DNA of 64,000 nucleotides from contig NZ_RQFA01000014.1 of NCBI RefSeq assembly GCF_004770155.1, positions 174,314-238,313 of the forward strand, in the 5' to 3' direction. Position 1 is the stretch's first letter. Each line of letters starts with the position of its first letter. Origin of the DNA: Leptospira gomenensis. GTDB taxonomy: Bacteria > Spirochaetota > Leptospiria > Leptospirales > Leptospiraceae. The notes below the pieces were generated by a model. The model was not told where the DNA came from. It searched no databases and saw nothing but the letters and a program-made list of their open reading frames with translations. Positions 1-16,524 of this stretch are shown one piece after another. A program made the translations under genes and the position numbers.

Positions 1-2
1 AT

Positions 3-197
3 CTCGAACTCACGACGGCCCACAAGGACGAACTCATCAAACTTATGGAATCCCTTCGGAAGGTCAATATCTACGAGGACTCCCGGGTGGATCGGGGCGG
101 TGTTATCATCGAAACCGATGTGGGCGCCATCGACGCAAGGATTTCCACGCAGCTCAAGGAAATCGAGGAAGCGATCCGGAATGCGGAGCCGATCTGA
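3..197 (+). CDS. fliH: Flagellar assembly protein FliH, C-terminal 64 residues
   Basis: The open frame entering from the left edge ends at the TGA at 195-197 and is 64 residues long. It contains the typical FliH C-terminal signature, with GGVIIETDVGAIDARIS followed by a short QLKEIEE helix. FliH is the cytoplasmic stator-like regulator that binds FliI and brings the ATPase to the flagellar export gate. Only the C-terminal domain lies in the window. The next gene is fliI, as expected, but 471 bp away. That gap is filled by repeat material, so the usual tight fliH-fliI spacing appears to have been opened up. Confidence 0.9.
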   Translation, partial: LELTTAHKDELIKLMESLRKVNIYEDSRVDRGGVIIETDVGAIDARISTQLKEIEEAIRNAEPI

Positions 198-202
198 AAA
201 AG

Positions 203-252
203 GCAGGAGTTCCCACGAGTATCCCGAACGTTCGGCGTGCTGTCGGAGCTCC
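203..252. repeat. Degenerate ends of the dispersed element
   Basis: GCAGGAGTTCCCAC at 203-216 and GTCGGAGCTCC at 242-252 match the end motif of the dispersed element whose full copy starts at 335. They have no hairpin core of their own between them, so they look like decayed remnants. The flank of the first motif resembles 20830-20890, where a similar pair of orphan motifs sits. Confidence 0.4.
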
Positions 253-334
253 TTTTCAAAACGAGACATTCTTCTCCCTTCTTATCGATCTCCCGGGGAT
301 TCCGGGAGATCTTTTCTTTTTCCAGAGAACTTGC

Positions 335-494
335 GCAGGAATTCCGACGCCCCTGCCGTAAACAAGAAGGCGCCCCGCCCTGGTTGGGTGGTGGAGGTGG
401 GTTGGCGGGAAAAAATCGACGGACTTTTCCCTATCACGAATTCCTCCGTTTGGCAAGCGCGATCCATTGCCTCCATTCGCGTGGGAGCTCCCAC
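335..494 (+). repeat. Dispersed hairpin element, copy A (fliH-fliI gap)
   Basis: The element is bounded by GCAGGAATTCCGAC (335-348) and the perfect palindrome GTGGGAGCTCCCAC (481-494). The core has a GC-rich hairpin around CGCCCCGCCC...GGGTGG near 371-390, then a GGGAAAAAATC...TTTTCCCTATCAC segment near 406-438. The same order of blocks appears in copies B (4539), 16287 (inside flhB), 48570 and 49486. Copy A is diverged from the others. It encodes no convincing protein. Confidence 0.75.
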
Positions 495-618
495 ACAACG
501 AAGAACGGATCGAACCAATCCCTCGCCCATCTCCCACGGCGACTATCCAACCGACTCTTCGGTTCCACCTTGCCTTTTTTCTTTTAGAGACATAATTCTT
601 TTATTTTCCCATAGATAC

Positions 619-648
619 TTGACTTCCTCGCAAACCCCGCGATACAAA
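619..648 (+). promoter_or_regulatory. Candidate sigma-70-type promoter for fliI
   Basis: TTGACT at 619-624 is followed, 18 bp later, by TACAAA at 643-648, about 20 bp before the fliI start. A GATAAT at 651-656 is an alternative -10 without a well-placed -35. If real, it would drive fliI separately from fliH, which makes sense with the repeat-filled gap. This is pattern matching only. Confidence 0.35.
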
Positions 649-668
649 GGGATAATTCCGAGCCTTCT

Positions 669-2033
669 ATGATCGAAAAGAAATTCCACGAGAAAGTGGA
701 CGTGATGTCCAAATACTTCCTGATCATGGATCGCACCGAAACGATCCGGAAATCCGGCAAAGTCATTCGTGTTTCAGGCAACGTCATCTATTCTGAAGGC
801 CCCCCCGATTCCAAAATAGGCGAACTTATGGATGTCCAAAAAAGCGGAAAAGAGGGATACCTTCAGTGTGAAATCGTAGGCTTCGAAGGCCACGTCTATA
901 CGCTGATGCCCCTCGGCCCGGTGGAAGGAATCTACCCCGAAGCGTTCGTATTTTCCTCGGGAAGAAAACTTTCCATTCCCGTTGGCAAAGAACTTTTAGG
1001 GAGAGTTTTGAACGGGGTAGGAAGACCGATCGACAAAAAAGGTCATATCATCACCAAGGAAGAACGCGGCCCCGACAACGAAGTCCCCAACCCGCTGGAT
1101 CGCCCGATCATTCGCGACGTTCTTACCACCGGCGTACGCGCAATCGACGGAATTCTTACCATTGGACGAGGCCAGCGCGTGGGAATTTTCTCCGGCTCAG
1201 GCGTCGGTAAATCCAGCCTTCTCGGTATGATCGCCCGATACACCGACGCGGACGTAAACGTGATCGCACTCGTGGGAGAACGGGGTCGCGAAGTCAACGA
1301 ATTCATAGAACTCGACCTCGGCAAAGAAGGACTTCAAAAATCCATCGTTCTCGCGGCGACTTCGGATTCTCCAAAAATGGAACAAGTCAACTGTGCCCTT
1401 CTCGCCACATCGATCGCGGAATATTTTCGAGACCAAGGCAAACACGTAAACTTAATGATGGATTCCCTGACTCGATTCGCGCAGGCCAATCGGGAAATTT
1501 CCGCGTCCAATCACGAACCCCCGATCACAAGAGGATTCAGCTCCTCCGTATTTTCCAAACTCGCCAAACTCGTAGAACGTTCCGGAACTTCGAAAACCGG
1601 AGGAACGATCACCGGTTTTTACACCGTTCTTACGGAAGCCGACGAAATGGAAGACCCGATCGCGGACGCGGTTCGAGGTTACATAGACGGACACATCATC
1701 TTAAACAGAAAACTTGCGGAGCGCAATCACTACCCCGCCATCGACGTCCCCGCTTCTCTTTCCCGGGTGATGGCCCGAATCGCCTCCGAAGACCAAAACC
1801 TCAGAGCGGGAATGATCCGCGAACTCATCAGCGCCTACAACTCCGCGGAAGAATTGATCCGTCTCAACGCGTACGTCTCCGGTTCGGACGCGCGCGTAGA
1901 TTTGGCCATCCGAAAGAAGGAGCAAATCGACCGTTACCTAAAACAAAAAATCCAAGAGCGAAGCTCGTTTTCCCAAGCGGAAAAAGGTTTAAAAGAAGTT
2001 CTGGAAGAAGAACAGGAAGAAGAGGAATTTTAA
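669..2033 (+). CDS. fliI: Flagellum-specific export ATPase FliI
   Basis: FliI (454 aa) is the F1-beta-like ATPase that unfolds and feeds substrates to the flagellar type III export gate. Visible features are an N-terminal barrel region, Walker A GSGVGKS near residues 176-182, the GERGREVNEF segment just after it, Walker B at LMMDSLTR near residue 260, and the arginine-bearing PPITRGFSSSVF stretch. Length fits the family. The ATG at 669 gives slightly more N-terminus than usual, and an in-frame ATG at 705 is an alternative. fliJ follows after 3 bp. The coiled, glutamate-rich C-terminus (EEEQEEEEF) is a local peculiarity. Confidence 0.97.
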   Translation: MIEKKFHEKVDVMSKYFLIMDRTETIRKSGKVIRVSGNVIYSEGPPDSKIGELMDVQKSGKEGYLQCEIVGFEGHVYTLMPLGPVEGIYPEAFVFSSGRKLSIPVGKELLGRVLNGVGRPIDKKGHIITKEERGPDNEVPNPLDRPIIRDVLTTGVRAIDGILTIGRGQRVGIFSGSGVGKSSLLGMIARYTDADVNVIALVGERGREVNEFIELDLGKEGLQKSIVLAATSDSPKMEQVNCALLATSIAEYFRDQGKHVNLMMDSLTRFAQANREISASNHEPPITRGFSSSVFSKLAKLVERSGTSKTGGTITGFYTVLTEADEMEDPIADAVRGYIDGHIILNRKLAERNHYPAIDVPASLSRVMARIASEDQNLRAGMIRELISAYNSAEELIRLNAYVSGSDARVDLAIRKKEQIDRYLKQKIQERSSFSQAEKGLKEVLEEEQEEEEF

Positions 2034-2036
2034 TCT

Positions 2037-2609
2037 TTGAAACGGTTTCGATTCAATCTAGAACCCGTTTTAAATCTTCGCAAAAAAACGGAGGATGAAA
2101 AGCTCAAAACCTTTTCCCTCGTGGCGGGCGAAATCAATCAGATCCGCAATTCCATTATGGAAAACGAAAAACGGATCGAGATACTCACGGGAGAATCGTA
2201 TTCGCTCCACGGCGCATCATTGCGAGATTATCAGTTGCACCAGGGTTATATCCGATCCTTAATCACGAAAAACGAAACTCTGGAGCAGGATATAGAAAAC
2301 CGTAAACCGGAACTCGACGCCAAACGTGCGGAGTTGATCTCGGCGCAAAAGGATCGCAAAATTCTGGAGATTCTGAAAGAAAATCAATATAAAGAATACA
2401 GAAAGTTATATTTCAAAAAAGAGAAGTTCGAACTCGAAGAACACTACAACCAATTGAATTCCATCCAAAGGAGACAATCCGATGAATCCTCTCTCTCTCA
2501 ACCGCCTCCGCGAATCTTTACATACGATACGGGATCGAGCGCTGAAAACCCGAACGACGACTCCGGAACCTCCGAACTCAAAAAACTCTACGAACGATTC
2601 AAAAAGTGA
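2037..2609 (+). CDS. fliJ: Flagellar export chaperone/stalk protein FliJ
   Basis: The protein (190 aa) starts MKRFRFNLEPVLNLRKK, the FliJ hallmark, and continues as an almost unbroken charged coiled coil to about residue 145. FliJ sits in the central pore of the FliI hexamer and couples the ATPase to FlhA. The start is a TTG at 2037, 3 bp after the fliI stop, so it is probably translationally coupled. The family is usually near 150 residues. Here a Ser/Pro/Asn-rich, low-complexity tail of about 45 residues follows, and exactly that tail overlaps the next reading frame (2482-2766). The tail may therefore be a lineage extension rather than a folded part of FliJ. Confidence 0.88.
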   Translation: MKRFRFNLEPVLNLRKKTEDEKLKTFSLVAGEINQIRNSIMENEKRIEILTGESYSLHGASLRDYQLHQGYIRSLITKNETLEQDIENRKPELDAKRAELISAQKDRKILEILKENQYKEYRKLYFKKEKFELEEHYNQLNSIQRRQSDESSLSQPPPRIFTYDTGSSAENPNDDSGTSELKKLYERFKK

Positions 2610-2766
2610 ATCCATATTCCGGAAACTTTTGGGAGAATCCGTTTCGAATTCTTCCGGTGAAACGGATTCCATGCTCACCCTCCGGAGCAAAATCGCCGAT
2701 TTTCAAGAAAAGGCCGAAAAGCTGGAGAATAAAATCGGCAGGAATCGGATCGACCTAAAGGTTTAA
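2482..2766 (+). CDS. Small hypothetical protein overlapping the fliJ 3' end
   Basis: This 94-aa frame starts at an ATG with a strong upstream Shine-Dalgarno (AAAGGAGAC, 2468-2476). It overlaps fliJ by 128 bp in the +1 frame and ends 1 bp before the flbB ATG. The first half is basic and Ser/Thr/Asn-rich. The second half (TLRSKIADFQEKAEKLENKI) is a predicted short coiled coil. I recognise no family. The good ribosome site and precise fit between fliJ and flbB favour a real flagellar-operon gene. The overlap leaves some doubt about where fliJ really ends. Confidence 0.65.
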   Translation: MNPLSLNRLRESLHTIRDRALKTRTTTPEPPNSKNSTNDSKSESIFRKLLGESVSNSSGETDSMLTLRSKIADFQEKAEKLENKIGRNRIDLKV

Positions 2767-2767
2767 C

Positions 2768-3415
2768 ATGGCATCATTAAGCGACAAAGCAAGGGCGATT
2801 TACCTCGTTCTTTTAATTCTATTCCTTTTGGCCATAGGCTTCTTCGTTTTTGATTACTTTCAAATCATCAACGCTTCGGACATTTTTCCCTTTCTCAGAA
2901 AGGAACCGGCTCTCGTAAACCAAGACAGCGAATCGCCTACGGAATTGCAGAAGTTGGAATTCGCAAAAGCTCAGGAACGTTTCGCCGAGGAATTGGACGA
3001 ACTCGAAAAACGTAAGGTCGAATTGTTGACGGAAAAAAGCAGACTCGAGGCCGAAATGGAAAAACTCGAAGAGATGCGTAAAGGTCTCATCACCAAAGAA
3101 AAGGAGATGAAATCTTCGGAAGCCGAAAAAAACAGTCGCCAGAAACTCGTAAAAGTTCTCGCAGATAAGGTAGGAAACATGCCTCCGGATTCCGCAGTCG
3201 GAATGCTCGTCAACTGGCCGGACGGAGATATCATCGACGTTTTTATCCAAATGGACAAAGACGCCGAGGATGACGGAAGACCTACGATCACCACGTATTT
3301 GTTAACCCTTTTTCCGGCGGACCGAAGGGCGATGATCACCAACAAATGGTTGAGCCGTTCCGGCGGGATCAAAACTCCGGACATCCCCGACGACGCGGTG
3401 GAAGCCAATCCTTAG
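2768..3415 (+). CDS. flbB: FlbB-like periplasmic flagellar collar/MotE-type protein
   Basis: The 215-aa protein has one N-terminal membrane helix (about residues 10-30), a long glutamate/lysine coiled coil (about 60-125), and a C-terminal MgtE-N/MotE-like segment (LADKVGNMPPDSAVGMLVNW) about 130-200. This layout matches FlbB, the spirochaete protein that forms the base of the periplasmic collar around the flagellar motor. It lies directly after fliJ in the flagellar operon, which supports the call. It would be anchored in the inner membrane with the coiled coil in the periplasm. The assignment to FlbB rather than another MotE-like protein rests on architecture and position. Confidence 0.8.
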   Translation: MASLSDKARAIYLVLLILFLLAIGFFVFDYFQIINASDIFPFLRKEPALVNQDSESPTELQKLEFAKAQERFAEELDELEKRKVELLTEKSRLEAEMEKLEEMRKGLITKEKEMKSSEAEKNSRQKLVKVLADKVGNMPPDSAVGMLVNWPDGDIIDVFIQMDKDAEDDGRPTITTYLLTLFPADRRAMITNKWLSRSGGIKTPDIPDDAVEANP

Positions 3416-3435
3416 AAACATAGGAACAGTGAATT

Positions 3436-3828
3436 ATGAATTTAAAATATACGAAAACGTTTATCTTATTCTTGGCAGTTCTTTCGATTTCATCCGAAGC
3501 GACCGCTAAAAAAAAGTCCGCGGGACCTCCCCCGAAAGTAAGCGGCTACGAACTCGTCTCCAACCCTTCGGCCGCCGTAGGGAAAACGATTCAAATCGCG
3601 GGAACCGTTTCTGAAATCTTATACAAAGGAAATTCGATTCGATTCGTTGTTTATTTTTCCGGAAAACCGGTCGCATTGGATTCCGACTCGGCGTCCCTGA
3701 TTTCCAATGTGCACGTGGGAAGTTATGTTTCCGTCTGCGGATTCTATCTCAAGGATCGCGAATTGAAAGCCAACGGAGTTCCGACCAATATGCCGTTTAT
3801 TTTGGTGGATACTCCGGATTGTAGATAG
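3436..3828 (+). CDS. Small exported protein of unknown function
   Basis: This 130-aa protein has a clear signal peptide (FILFLAVLSISSEATA, cleavage after about residue 24), then a basic KKKS stretch and a compact beta-rich domain (GYELVSNPSAAVGKTIQIAG, YVSVCGFYLKD). The alternation of beta strands and the phrase IQIAGTVSEI recall small OB-fold nucleic-acid or protein-binding domains, but I cannot name a family. It contains two cysteines near the C-terminus. It follows flbB by 20 bp and may be the last gene of that operon, which would place a periplasmic protein next to the collar protein. Confidence 0.75.
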   Translation: MNLKYTKTFILFLAVLSISSEATAKKKSAGPPPKVSGYELVSNPSAAVGKTIQIAGTVSEILYKGNSIRFVVYFSGKPVALDSDSASLISNVHVGSYVSVCGFYLKDRELKANGVPTNMPFILVDTPDCR

Positions 3829-3935
3829 AGCGAATCCGTTTTTCGTAACGGAAACCGAGCGAGGATCTTGTTTCGCGATCGTTCAAGGAAATTTTCGTGC
3901 GCTATTTATTTAGTTGCCGCGCGGGGACCTGGCTT

Positions 3936-4463
3936 CTAATCGTTCCGTTTTTCGAACTGTTGTCTATTGATTCCGAAAACCCATACTTTTCCAAATTCGT
4001 CGTTCGGCTCTTCGGATAAGAACGTCATTCCGCATTTTTTTAAAACTCGATTCGATGCGTTTTCTTCCGCCAAAGTAGTGGCCTTCACCTGAAAGACATT
4101 CGCCTCTCCGAACGCCAATGCGATCAAACGTTCGGCCGCGAGAGTCGCGTATCCTCGATTCCAAAACTCGGTTGCAATCTCATAACCGATTTCCACGGAA
4201 TTTCCCGCGTCGGGTGGCCCGGTAAAACCTCCGTTTCCGACCAGGGTTTTTGTTTCGAAATCTATAAAAAAATATCCCCCAAAAATATCCGCGGTTTCTA
4301 TACCATCGTCGGAGTTAGAGTCCTGTTGCGAGATTTGAAACGCTTCCGGAAAGGTGGGCCAAGATTCGGGAAGTTTCAGATTCAAATAACGACCAAGCTC
4401 CGCCTTTCCTTCTAAGAGTTTTAACTTGTGGATTTTATACACGGGCTGCAATGTTAGATTCAT
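3936..4463 (-). CDS. GNAT-family N-acetyltransferase (RimJ/RimL-like)
   Basis: The 175-aa protein has the layout of the RimJ/RimL branch of GNAT acetyltransferases. IGYEIATEFWNRGYATLAAERLI (the family's strand 4 and acetyl-CoA-binding pyrophosphate loop, with the loop as RGYAT here) lies around residues 90-115. A TLAEENASNRVLKKCGM segment, typical of these enzymes, follows. It would transfer an acetyl group from acetyl-CoA to an amine; the substrate is unknown. It is read convergently to the flagellar genes and stands alone between two intergenic stretches. Confidence 0.85.
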   Translation of the reverse strand: MNLTLQPVYKIHKLKLLEGKAELGRYLNLKLPESWPTFPEAFQISQQDSNSDDGIETADIFGGYFFIDFETKTLVGNGGFTGPPDAGNSVEIGYEIATEFWNRGYATLAAERLIALAFGEANVFQVKATTLAEENASNRVLKKCGMTFLSEEPNDEFGKVWVFGINRQQFEKRND

Positions 4464-4538
4464 TCTTTTCTTTGCTCTATCGTATCATTTTCGATCGTCA
4501 ATTTCCGATCGATTCTTAGAAACTTCAATCCGTGTTTC

Positions 4539-4691
4539 GTAGGAACTCCCACGATCCTACCGCAAACAAGGCGCCCCACCCTGTTTTGGGTGGAGGGGCG
4601 GGTGGTGGAACAAATCCGGAAATTCCCCTATAACAGAAACCCCGCTGCCAAACAAGCGCAATCCGAATCCGTGTTTCGTAGGAACTCCCAC
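4539..4691 (+). repeat. Dispersed hairpin element, copy B, with long direct-repeat flanks
   Basis: Both ends are GTAGGAACTCCCAC (4539-4552 and 4678-4691). The end repeats extend well beyond the motif: 4527-4571 and 4666-4711 share about 45 bp with a few differences, so this copy looks like one full unit followed by the start of a second. The core carries CCACCCTGTTTTGGGTGG (4574-4591), a perfect 6-bp stem, and a CCGGAAATTCCCC segment. It fills most of the 325-bp gap between the acetyltransferase and gmk, both on the minus strand. No other gene is visible in that gap. Confidence 0.8.
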
Positions 4692-4788
4692 GGTCCTACC
4701 GCAAACAGGGCCGGTCAAAAAAACTCGGAATCCAAGAGAACCGAGATTTCGAATCCATCGTAAAACGGAAACATCGATTCGAAATCCT

Positions 4789-5373
4789 TTATCTCGAATC
4801 ATTCCGAAAATTCGTTTCCTGACTTTCCTTCAAATTCGAGAAAATAATTTTTTCCAACGTTTCGAGCGCCGTATCGAGATCGTCGTTCACGATCTTATGA
4901 TCGAATTCGTTCTGACGCTCCAATTCGAGCTTCCCGTTTTTGATCCGTTTCACGATGTTTTCCTCGGAATCGGTTCCCCTTCCCCGAAGACGCCGTTCCC
5001 ATTCCGCATCGTTCGGGGGAAGAATAAAAATCGTCACGACTTTACCGGGAAGTTTACTCCGGACGATCCCTGCTCCCTGGACGTCAATGTCCATAATCAC
5101 GGAAGAACCCACCGAGAACGCATCCTCCACGAACTTGGCCGGGGTTCCGTAATATTGATCGTGAACCAAAGCCCATTCCAAAAACGCAGATTCTGAAATC
5201 CCTTTTTCGAATTCCTCTTTGGAGAGAAAGTGATACGTTATGCCCTCTTTGTCCCCCGGACGAGGCGAGCGTGTGGTACAGGAAACCGAAAAAAGAATTT
5301 CCGGATGTTTCTCCCGCAGCTTTTGGATTAGGGTCGATTTTCCTCCGCCGGCGACGGAAGAAAGCACGAACAA
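4789..5373 (-). CDS. gmk: Guanylate kinase
   Basis: Guanylate kinase phosphorylates GMP to GDP with ATP. The protein shows the P-loop ([10 protein letters not shown]) at the extreme N-terminus, [19 protein letters not shown] in the GMP-binding region, and the DIDVQGA and ILPP motifs. At about 194 aa it matches the family. There is no ATG. The coordinates use the TTG at 5373. An in-frame CTG at 5386-5388, about 7 nt after a GAGGAAG sequence, would add five residues and is better placed for a ribosome site. remA-gmk adjacency is common in bacteria and supports both calls. Confidence 0.93.
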   Translation of the reverse strand: MFVLSSVAGGGKSTLIQKLREKHPEILFSVSCTTRSPRPGDKEGITYHFLSKEEFEKGISESAFLEWALVHDQYYGTPAKFVEDAFSVGSSVIMDIDVQGAGIVRSKLPGKVVTIFILPPNDAEWERRLRGRGTDSEENIVKRIKNGKLELERQNEFDHKIVNDDLDTALETLEKIIFSNLKESQETNFRNDSR

Positions 5374-5384
5374 CTTGGGAAAAT

Positions 5385-6817
<1,433 letters not shown>

Positions 6818-6865
6818 TCGTTTTCCTCGGTTCCGTCTCCAACAACATTCCCTTCGGAAAATGGA

Positions 6866-7234
6866 TTATGCGAAAATTTCGAACCTACCTCTGTGGGACA
6901 AATCGCTCGCGGACTTTCTACCCTGCGGGGAATACGTCACCAATTCAGCTTCTCGGGGAAGTTCTCCCGAAGCGGGTTTGTAGGTTTTGAGCTGATCCCG
7001 GATTCTGTCTATCTTTTCGTTTCGGGCGGAGGCCATCCGTTCTCTAGATTCGGGAGAAAGGGAAAAGACGTCGGTGTAAAGTTCGACGGCGTATTTCCGA
7101 GTGTCGTTGTATTCTTTGACGACTCTGGCGGTTTCCGAAATCAGATGCGGCATGGTGAATGGATGTTCCACCTGCTGTTTCCGGATCATGTCCGGAGCCT
7201 GACCGTAACCGAAGAGAGTGTCGTTCAACCTCAT
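6866..7234 (-). CDS. Conserved-context small protein in the flagellar operon
   Basis: This 122-aa soluble protein has no signal peptide or membrane helix. It is rich in charged helices (ETARVVKEYNDTRKYAVELY, ERMASARNEKIDRIRDQLK) with a disordered Pro/Gly/Ser-rich C-terminal third. I recognise no family. It starts 8 bp after fapA ends and sits before the SwrB-like gene, all on the minus strand, so it is very likely co-transcribed with the flagellar regulators. Spirochaete flagellar operons carry small unassigned genes at this place, and a flagellar accessory role is the simplest guess. Confidence 0.7.
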   Translation of the reverse strand: MRLNDTLFGYGQAPDMIRKQQVEHPFTMPHLISETARVVKEYNDTRKYAVELYTDVFSLSPESRERMASARNEKIDRIRDQLKTYKPASGELPREAELVTYSPQGRKSASDLSHRGRFEIFA

Positions 7235-7242
7235 CCTACGGT

Positions 7243-9228
<1,986 letters not shown>

Positions 9229-9250
9229 TTCGTTTTCCTAATCGGTAGGA

Positions 9251-10051
<801 letters not shown>

Positions 10052-10071
10052 AAGCTCGGATCTGGAAAAAC

Positions 10072-10126
<55 letters not shown>

Positions 10127-10128
10127 GG

Positions 10129-10166
<38 letters not shown>

Positions 10167-10208
10167 GGCTTTCCCGGTCGCGGAAGAGCGAGTTTGGAAA
10201 AAAATTTC

Positions 10209-10694
10209 CTACTTTTCTCCCATGTCGTCTTTGGCGAGCATCGTACGGATGGCCTCGGCCATAAGTTTCGGCTCGTTTTTGATCGCGATATTTTCCACCA
10301 TGATATGATCCCCGAAATTCCCGCTTTTCTGACGTTTCGGAGTCGCGGAAGCAAAGACTTCGGAAGAAGAAGGTCCGTCCCCCGTGGAGGAAGATTCGTA
10401 CGTATCGGAAGGTTGTTGCGAATAATCTCTCATCCCCGCTCCCGCCAACGCGCCGTCCCCCGACGAAGACCCGACGAATTCTCCCCCTAAATTGGAAATA
10501 AAATCCAAAAACTCGGGAACCTTGGTCTCCAAAAAAGCGTGAATTCCGAAACCGAGAACGGCAAACGCGAGCGTGGACAAAACGGAGACCAAAAGAATAT
10601 GACTCCACTGATTTCCGGTTAAAAAACCGCAGACCGTGCTAACGACGAGAGCGACGGAAGAAAAAACTACTAGGAACGAAATCTGGAGATTCAA
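10209..10694 (-). CDS. Two-helix membrane protein of the flagellar operon, unknown function
   Basis: The 161-aa protein has two adjacent hydrophobic helices (about residues 5-25 and 32-55) and a hydrophilic Ser/Gly-rich cytoplasmic-looking tail. The tail ends in a short conserved-looking helix ([18 protein letters not shown]). It starts 3 bp after flhG ends and precedes whiG, so it is part of the flhF-flhG-whiG block. I do not recognise the family. A membrane partner of FlhF/FlhG is possible but unproven. Confidence 0.75.
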   Translation of the reverse strand: MNLQISFLVVFSSVALVVSTVCGFLTGNQWSHILLVSVLSTLAFAVLGFGIHAFLETKVPEFLDFISNLGGEFVGSSSGDGALAGAGMRDYSQQPSDTYESSSTGDGPSSSEVFASATPKRQKSGNFGDHIMVENIAIKNEPKLMAEAIRTMLAKDDMGEK

Positions 10695-10697
10695 GGT

Positions 10698-11609
10698 TTA
10701 TTCTTCGTCGCCCTTCTCGAGTTCCTTTTCGCGGACGTCCATAAAGTTGAAGAACTTCTTAAAAAATCCGCTGATGCCCGAGTCTTCGAGCGGTTCCATC
10801 TCTTGATTCAAAAGCGAATACGTAATCCGATTGAGACAGGCGGCCGCCTTACTTTTGGGGGAATTGATGATGTAGGGTTTTTGTTCCCGAATGCTCTTTT
10901 CCACCTCTTCGTCCTGAAAGATAAATCCTAGATTGTCCACCTTCACTTCCAGAAACTGACCGCTGATATCGATGACACGATCGGCGACTTTTTTTCCTTC
11001 GATCGCGCTTCGAACCCGGTTGACGACCATTTTCAGATTTTTGTCCCGACTCTGCGAAACGATCGCCTTGATCAATCCGTAGGAATCGGTGATAGCCGTC
11101 GGTTCGGGAGTCGTGATCACGATTACGTCGTCCGCGGGAAGTGTGAGACCGATCACGTTCGAGCTGATTCCCGCTCCGGTGTCGATGATCATAATGTCGT
11201 AGTTGTCCAAATCGGCGAATCCCTTGATGAGGGAATTTCTTTGTGTATCGTTTAGGTTTGCAAGTTGCGAATATCCGGACGCTCCCGCGATGATGTCCAC
11301 TCCCTCGGGAGTTTGTATGATGATGTCTTTGAGGCTTTTGTGACCTTTTACGACGTGGTAGAGGTTGTATTTGGGAATGATCCCTAAGATAACGTTTACG
11401 TTCGCGAGACCCAAGTCTCCGTCGAAAACGAGAACTTTCTGACCGGCCCGGGCCATGGATATGGCGAGGTTTACGGAGATGGTACTTTTGCCCACTCCTC
11501 CCTTTCCGGACGCGATCGCTATGATCTTGGTCGTCGGCTTTCTGGATGACAGAACTTTAAGACTCGTATTTCCCTCGGTGAGTTTACGTAAATGAGTCGC
11601 CTGGTCCAT
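10698..11609 (-). CDS. flhG: Flagellar number regulator FlhG (FleN/YlxH), MinD-like ATPase
   Basis: FlhG controls how many flagella are built and works with the GTPase FlhF. The 303-aa protein shows the deviant Walker A KGGVGKST at residues 36-43, the [14 protein letters not shown] switch segment, and DTGAGIS around residue 142. The N-terminus (residues 1-12) carries a short basic, DQ-containing segment like the one FlhG uses to stimulate FlhF. It follows flhF by 26 bp. In Leptospira, with two subpolar periplasmic flagella, it would set one motor per cell end; that is inference. Confidence 0.93.
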   Translation of the reverse strand: MDQATHLRKLTEGNTSLKVLSSRKPTTKIIAIASGKGGVGKSTISVNLAISMARAGQKVLVFDGDLGLANVNVILGIIPKYNLYHVVKGHKSLKDIIIQTPEGVDIIAGASGYSQLANLNDTQRNSLIKGFADLDNYDIMIIDTGAGISSNVIGLTLPADDVIVITTPEPTAITDSYGLIKAIVSQSRDKNLKMVVNRVRSAIEGKKVADRVIDISGQFLEVKVDNLGFIFQDEEVEKSIREQKPYIINSPKSKAAACLNRITYSLLNQEMEPLEDSGISGFFKKFFNFMDVREKELEKGDEE

Positions 11610-11635
11610 TCTTTACCTCTTCGAAGCTCTGCGGA

Positions 11636-12937
<1,302 letters not shown>

Positions 12938-12988
12938 AATCGGCTCCTTGCCCTTTCCACATTAAAAAGAAAGAATATTCAAATAATT

Positions 12989-15115
<2,127 letters not shown>

Positions 15116-15124
15116 AACTTCCCC

Positions 15125-16524
15125 TTACACGGCCCTCCGAAAAGATTCCAGACGCGAAAGAATCGCCGCGATCGCACGGTAAAATTGTTGAGGCACTTCC
15201 GCTCCGAGTTCCACTTCCTCGTAAAGGCCTCGGGCCTGAAGTCGATCTTCCACGGTGGGAACTCCGTTTTCGCGCGCGATACGGATGATCAACAACGCGA
15301 AATCGTCCACTCCCTTGGCGACTACCACGGGCGCTTTGTGGATTCCGGGTTTGTATTCCAGTGCAACCGCGAAATGTGTCGGGTTGGTGATGACCACGTC
15401 GGCTTCCGGAACCTTGGCGAGCATCTTACGTTTATTCATCATATCCCGGGCGAGTTGTCTTCTTCTCGCCTGCAAAGAACGGTCCCCGTCGGATTCTTTG
15501 GCCTCTCTCTTCGCTTCGGAAGGAGTCATCTTTAAGGATTCTTCATATTCGTATCTTTGATAGAGATAATCGACTATGCTGATCGCAAGAAGGATGATTC
15601 CCACGACGAGAAATATCTTAAACGAAGTGCTCATAACGAGCGCGACCGCCTGTTCCAGACCCATTTCACCGGAAAGAAGGATGGGAAAAAAATCCTTACT
15701 GATAACGATGTACGAAACCCAAGCGATCAGGGCCACTTTGGAGAGGGACTTTCCTAAGTTAAAGAGCGTCTGACGTGTCGGTAATACCTTTTTAAAGTTG
15801 GGTCGGATTCTACTGAAATTGAAACTGAGTGCTCTCGGTGCAAAGATGAATCCTACCTGAGCCACGTTTCCGAGAACGGCTCCCACCAAAGTGATTCCCA
15901 AAAGCGGCCAAAGAAGCGTGAACAGATCGGTCGATGCATTTTTCAAAAGTTCGGTTACGGATTCGGAACTGATATCGTTTCGAAGTCCGACCCCGTGTAT
16001 GTATTTGCGAAGTATGTAAAACGCCCTCATGAAAAAATATTCTCCCATGAGGTAAACGAGTGCGACTCCCGCCAAAAGGACGACTGCGGCGGGAAGTTCG
16101 GGGGATTTGGGAACATTACCTTTTTCGCGCTCTTCTCTTCTTCTGCGTTCGGATCCGGGTTCTGTCCGGCCCTCGTCTTCCGCCGCAAAAAGTTGGAGAT
16201 CGATTCGAAACTCTTCCGCCGTGTCCAACAAAAAAGCGGTTGGCGCGGTCGTACTTCCTACGAAAGGGTCCGTAGAACGCGCGTTTGTCGGAATTACTAC
16301 CTCGGAAAAAAAAAGGAATTCGAATTGCAGAAAGTCGCCTTTTGTGATAGCGAAAAATTTCCGGAGTTTACCCGCCACCACACCCCTCCACCCAAGATCG
16401 GGGCGGGGCGCGCTCGAAAATACGGCGGGAGTCGGAGTTACGACGACGTTTTCCGTTCTCACGGAATGTCTCTTCTTGGAGAGAAATTCCCGGATCGATG
16501 AATAGGCCGTTTCCCAGACGAAAT

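Noticed and set aside
100..672. 190-aa plus-strand frame
   Set aside because: It crosses the end of fliH and the repeat element and has no family features or ribosome site.
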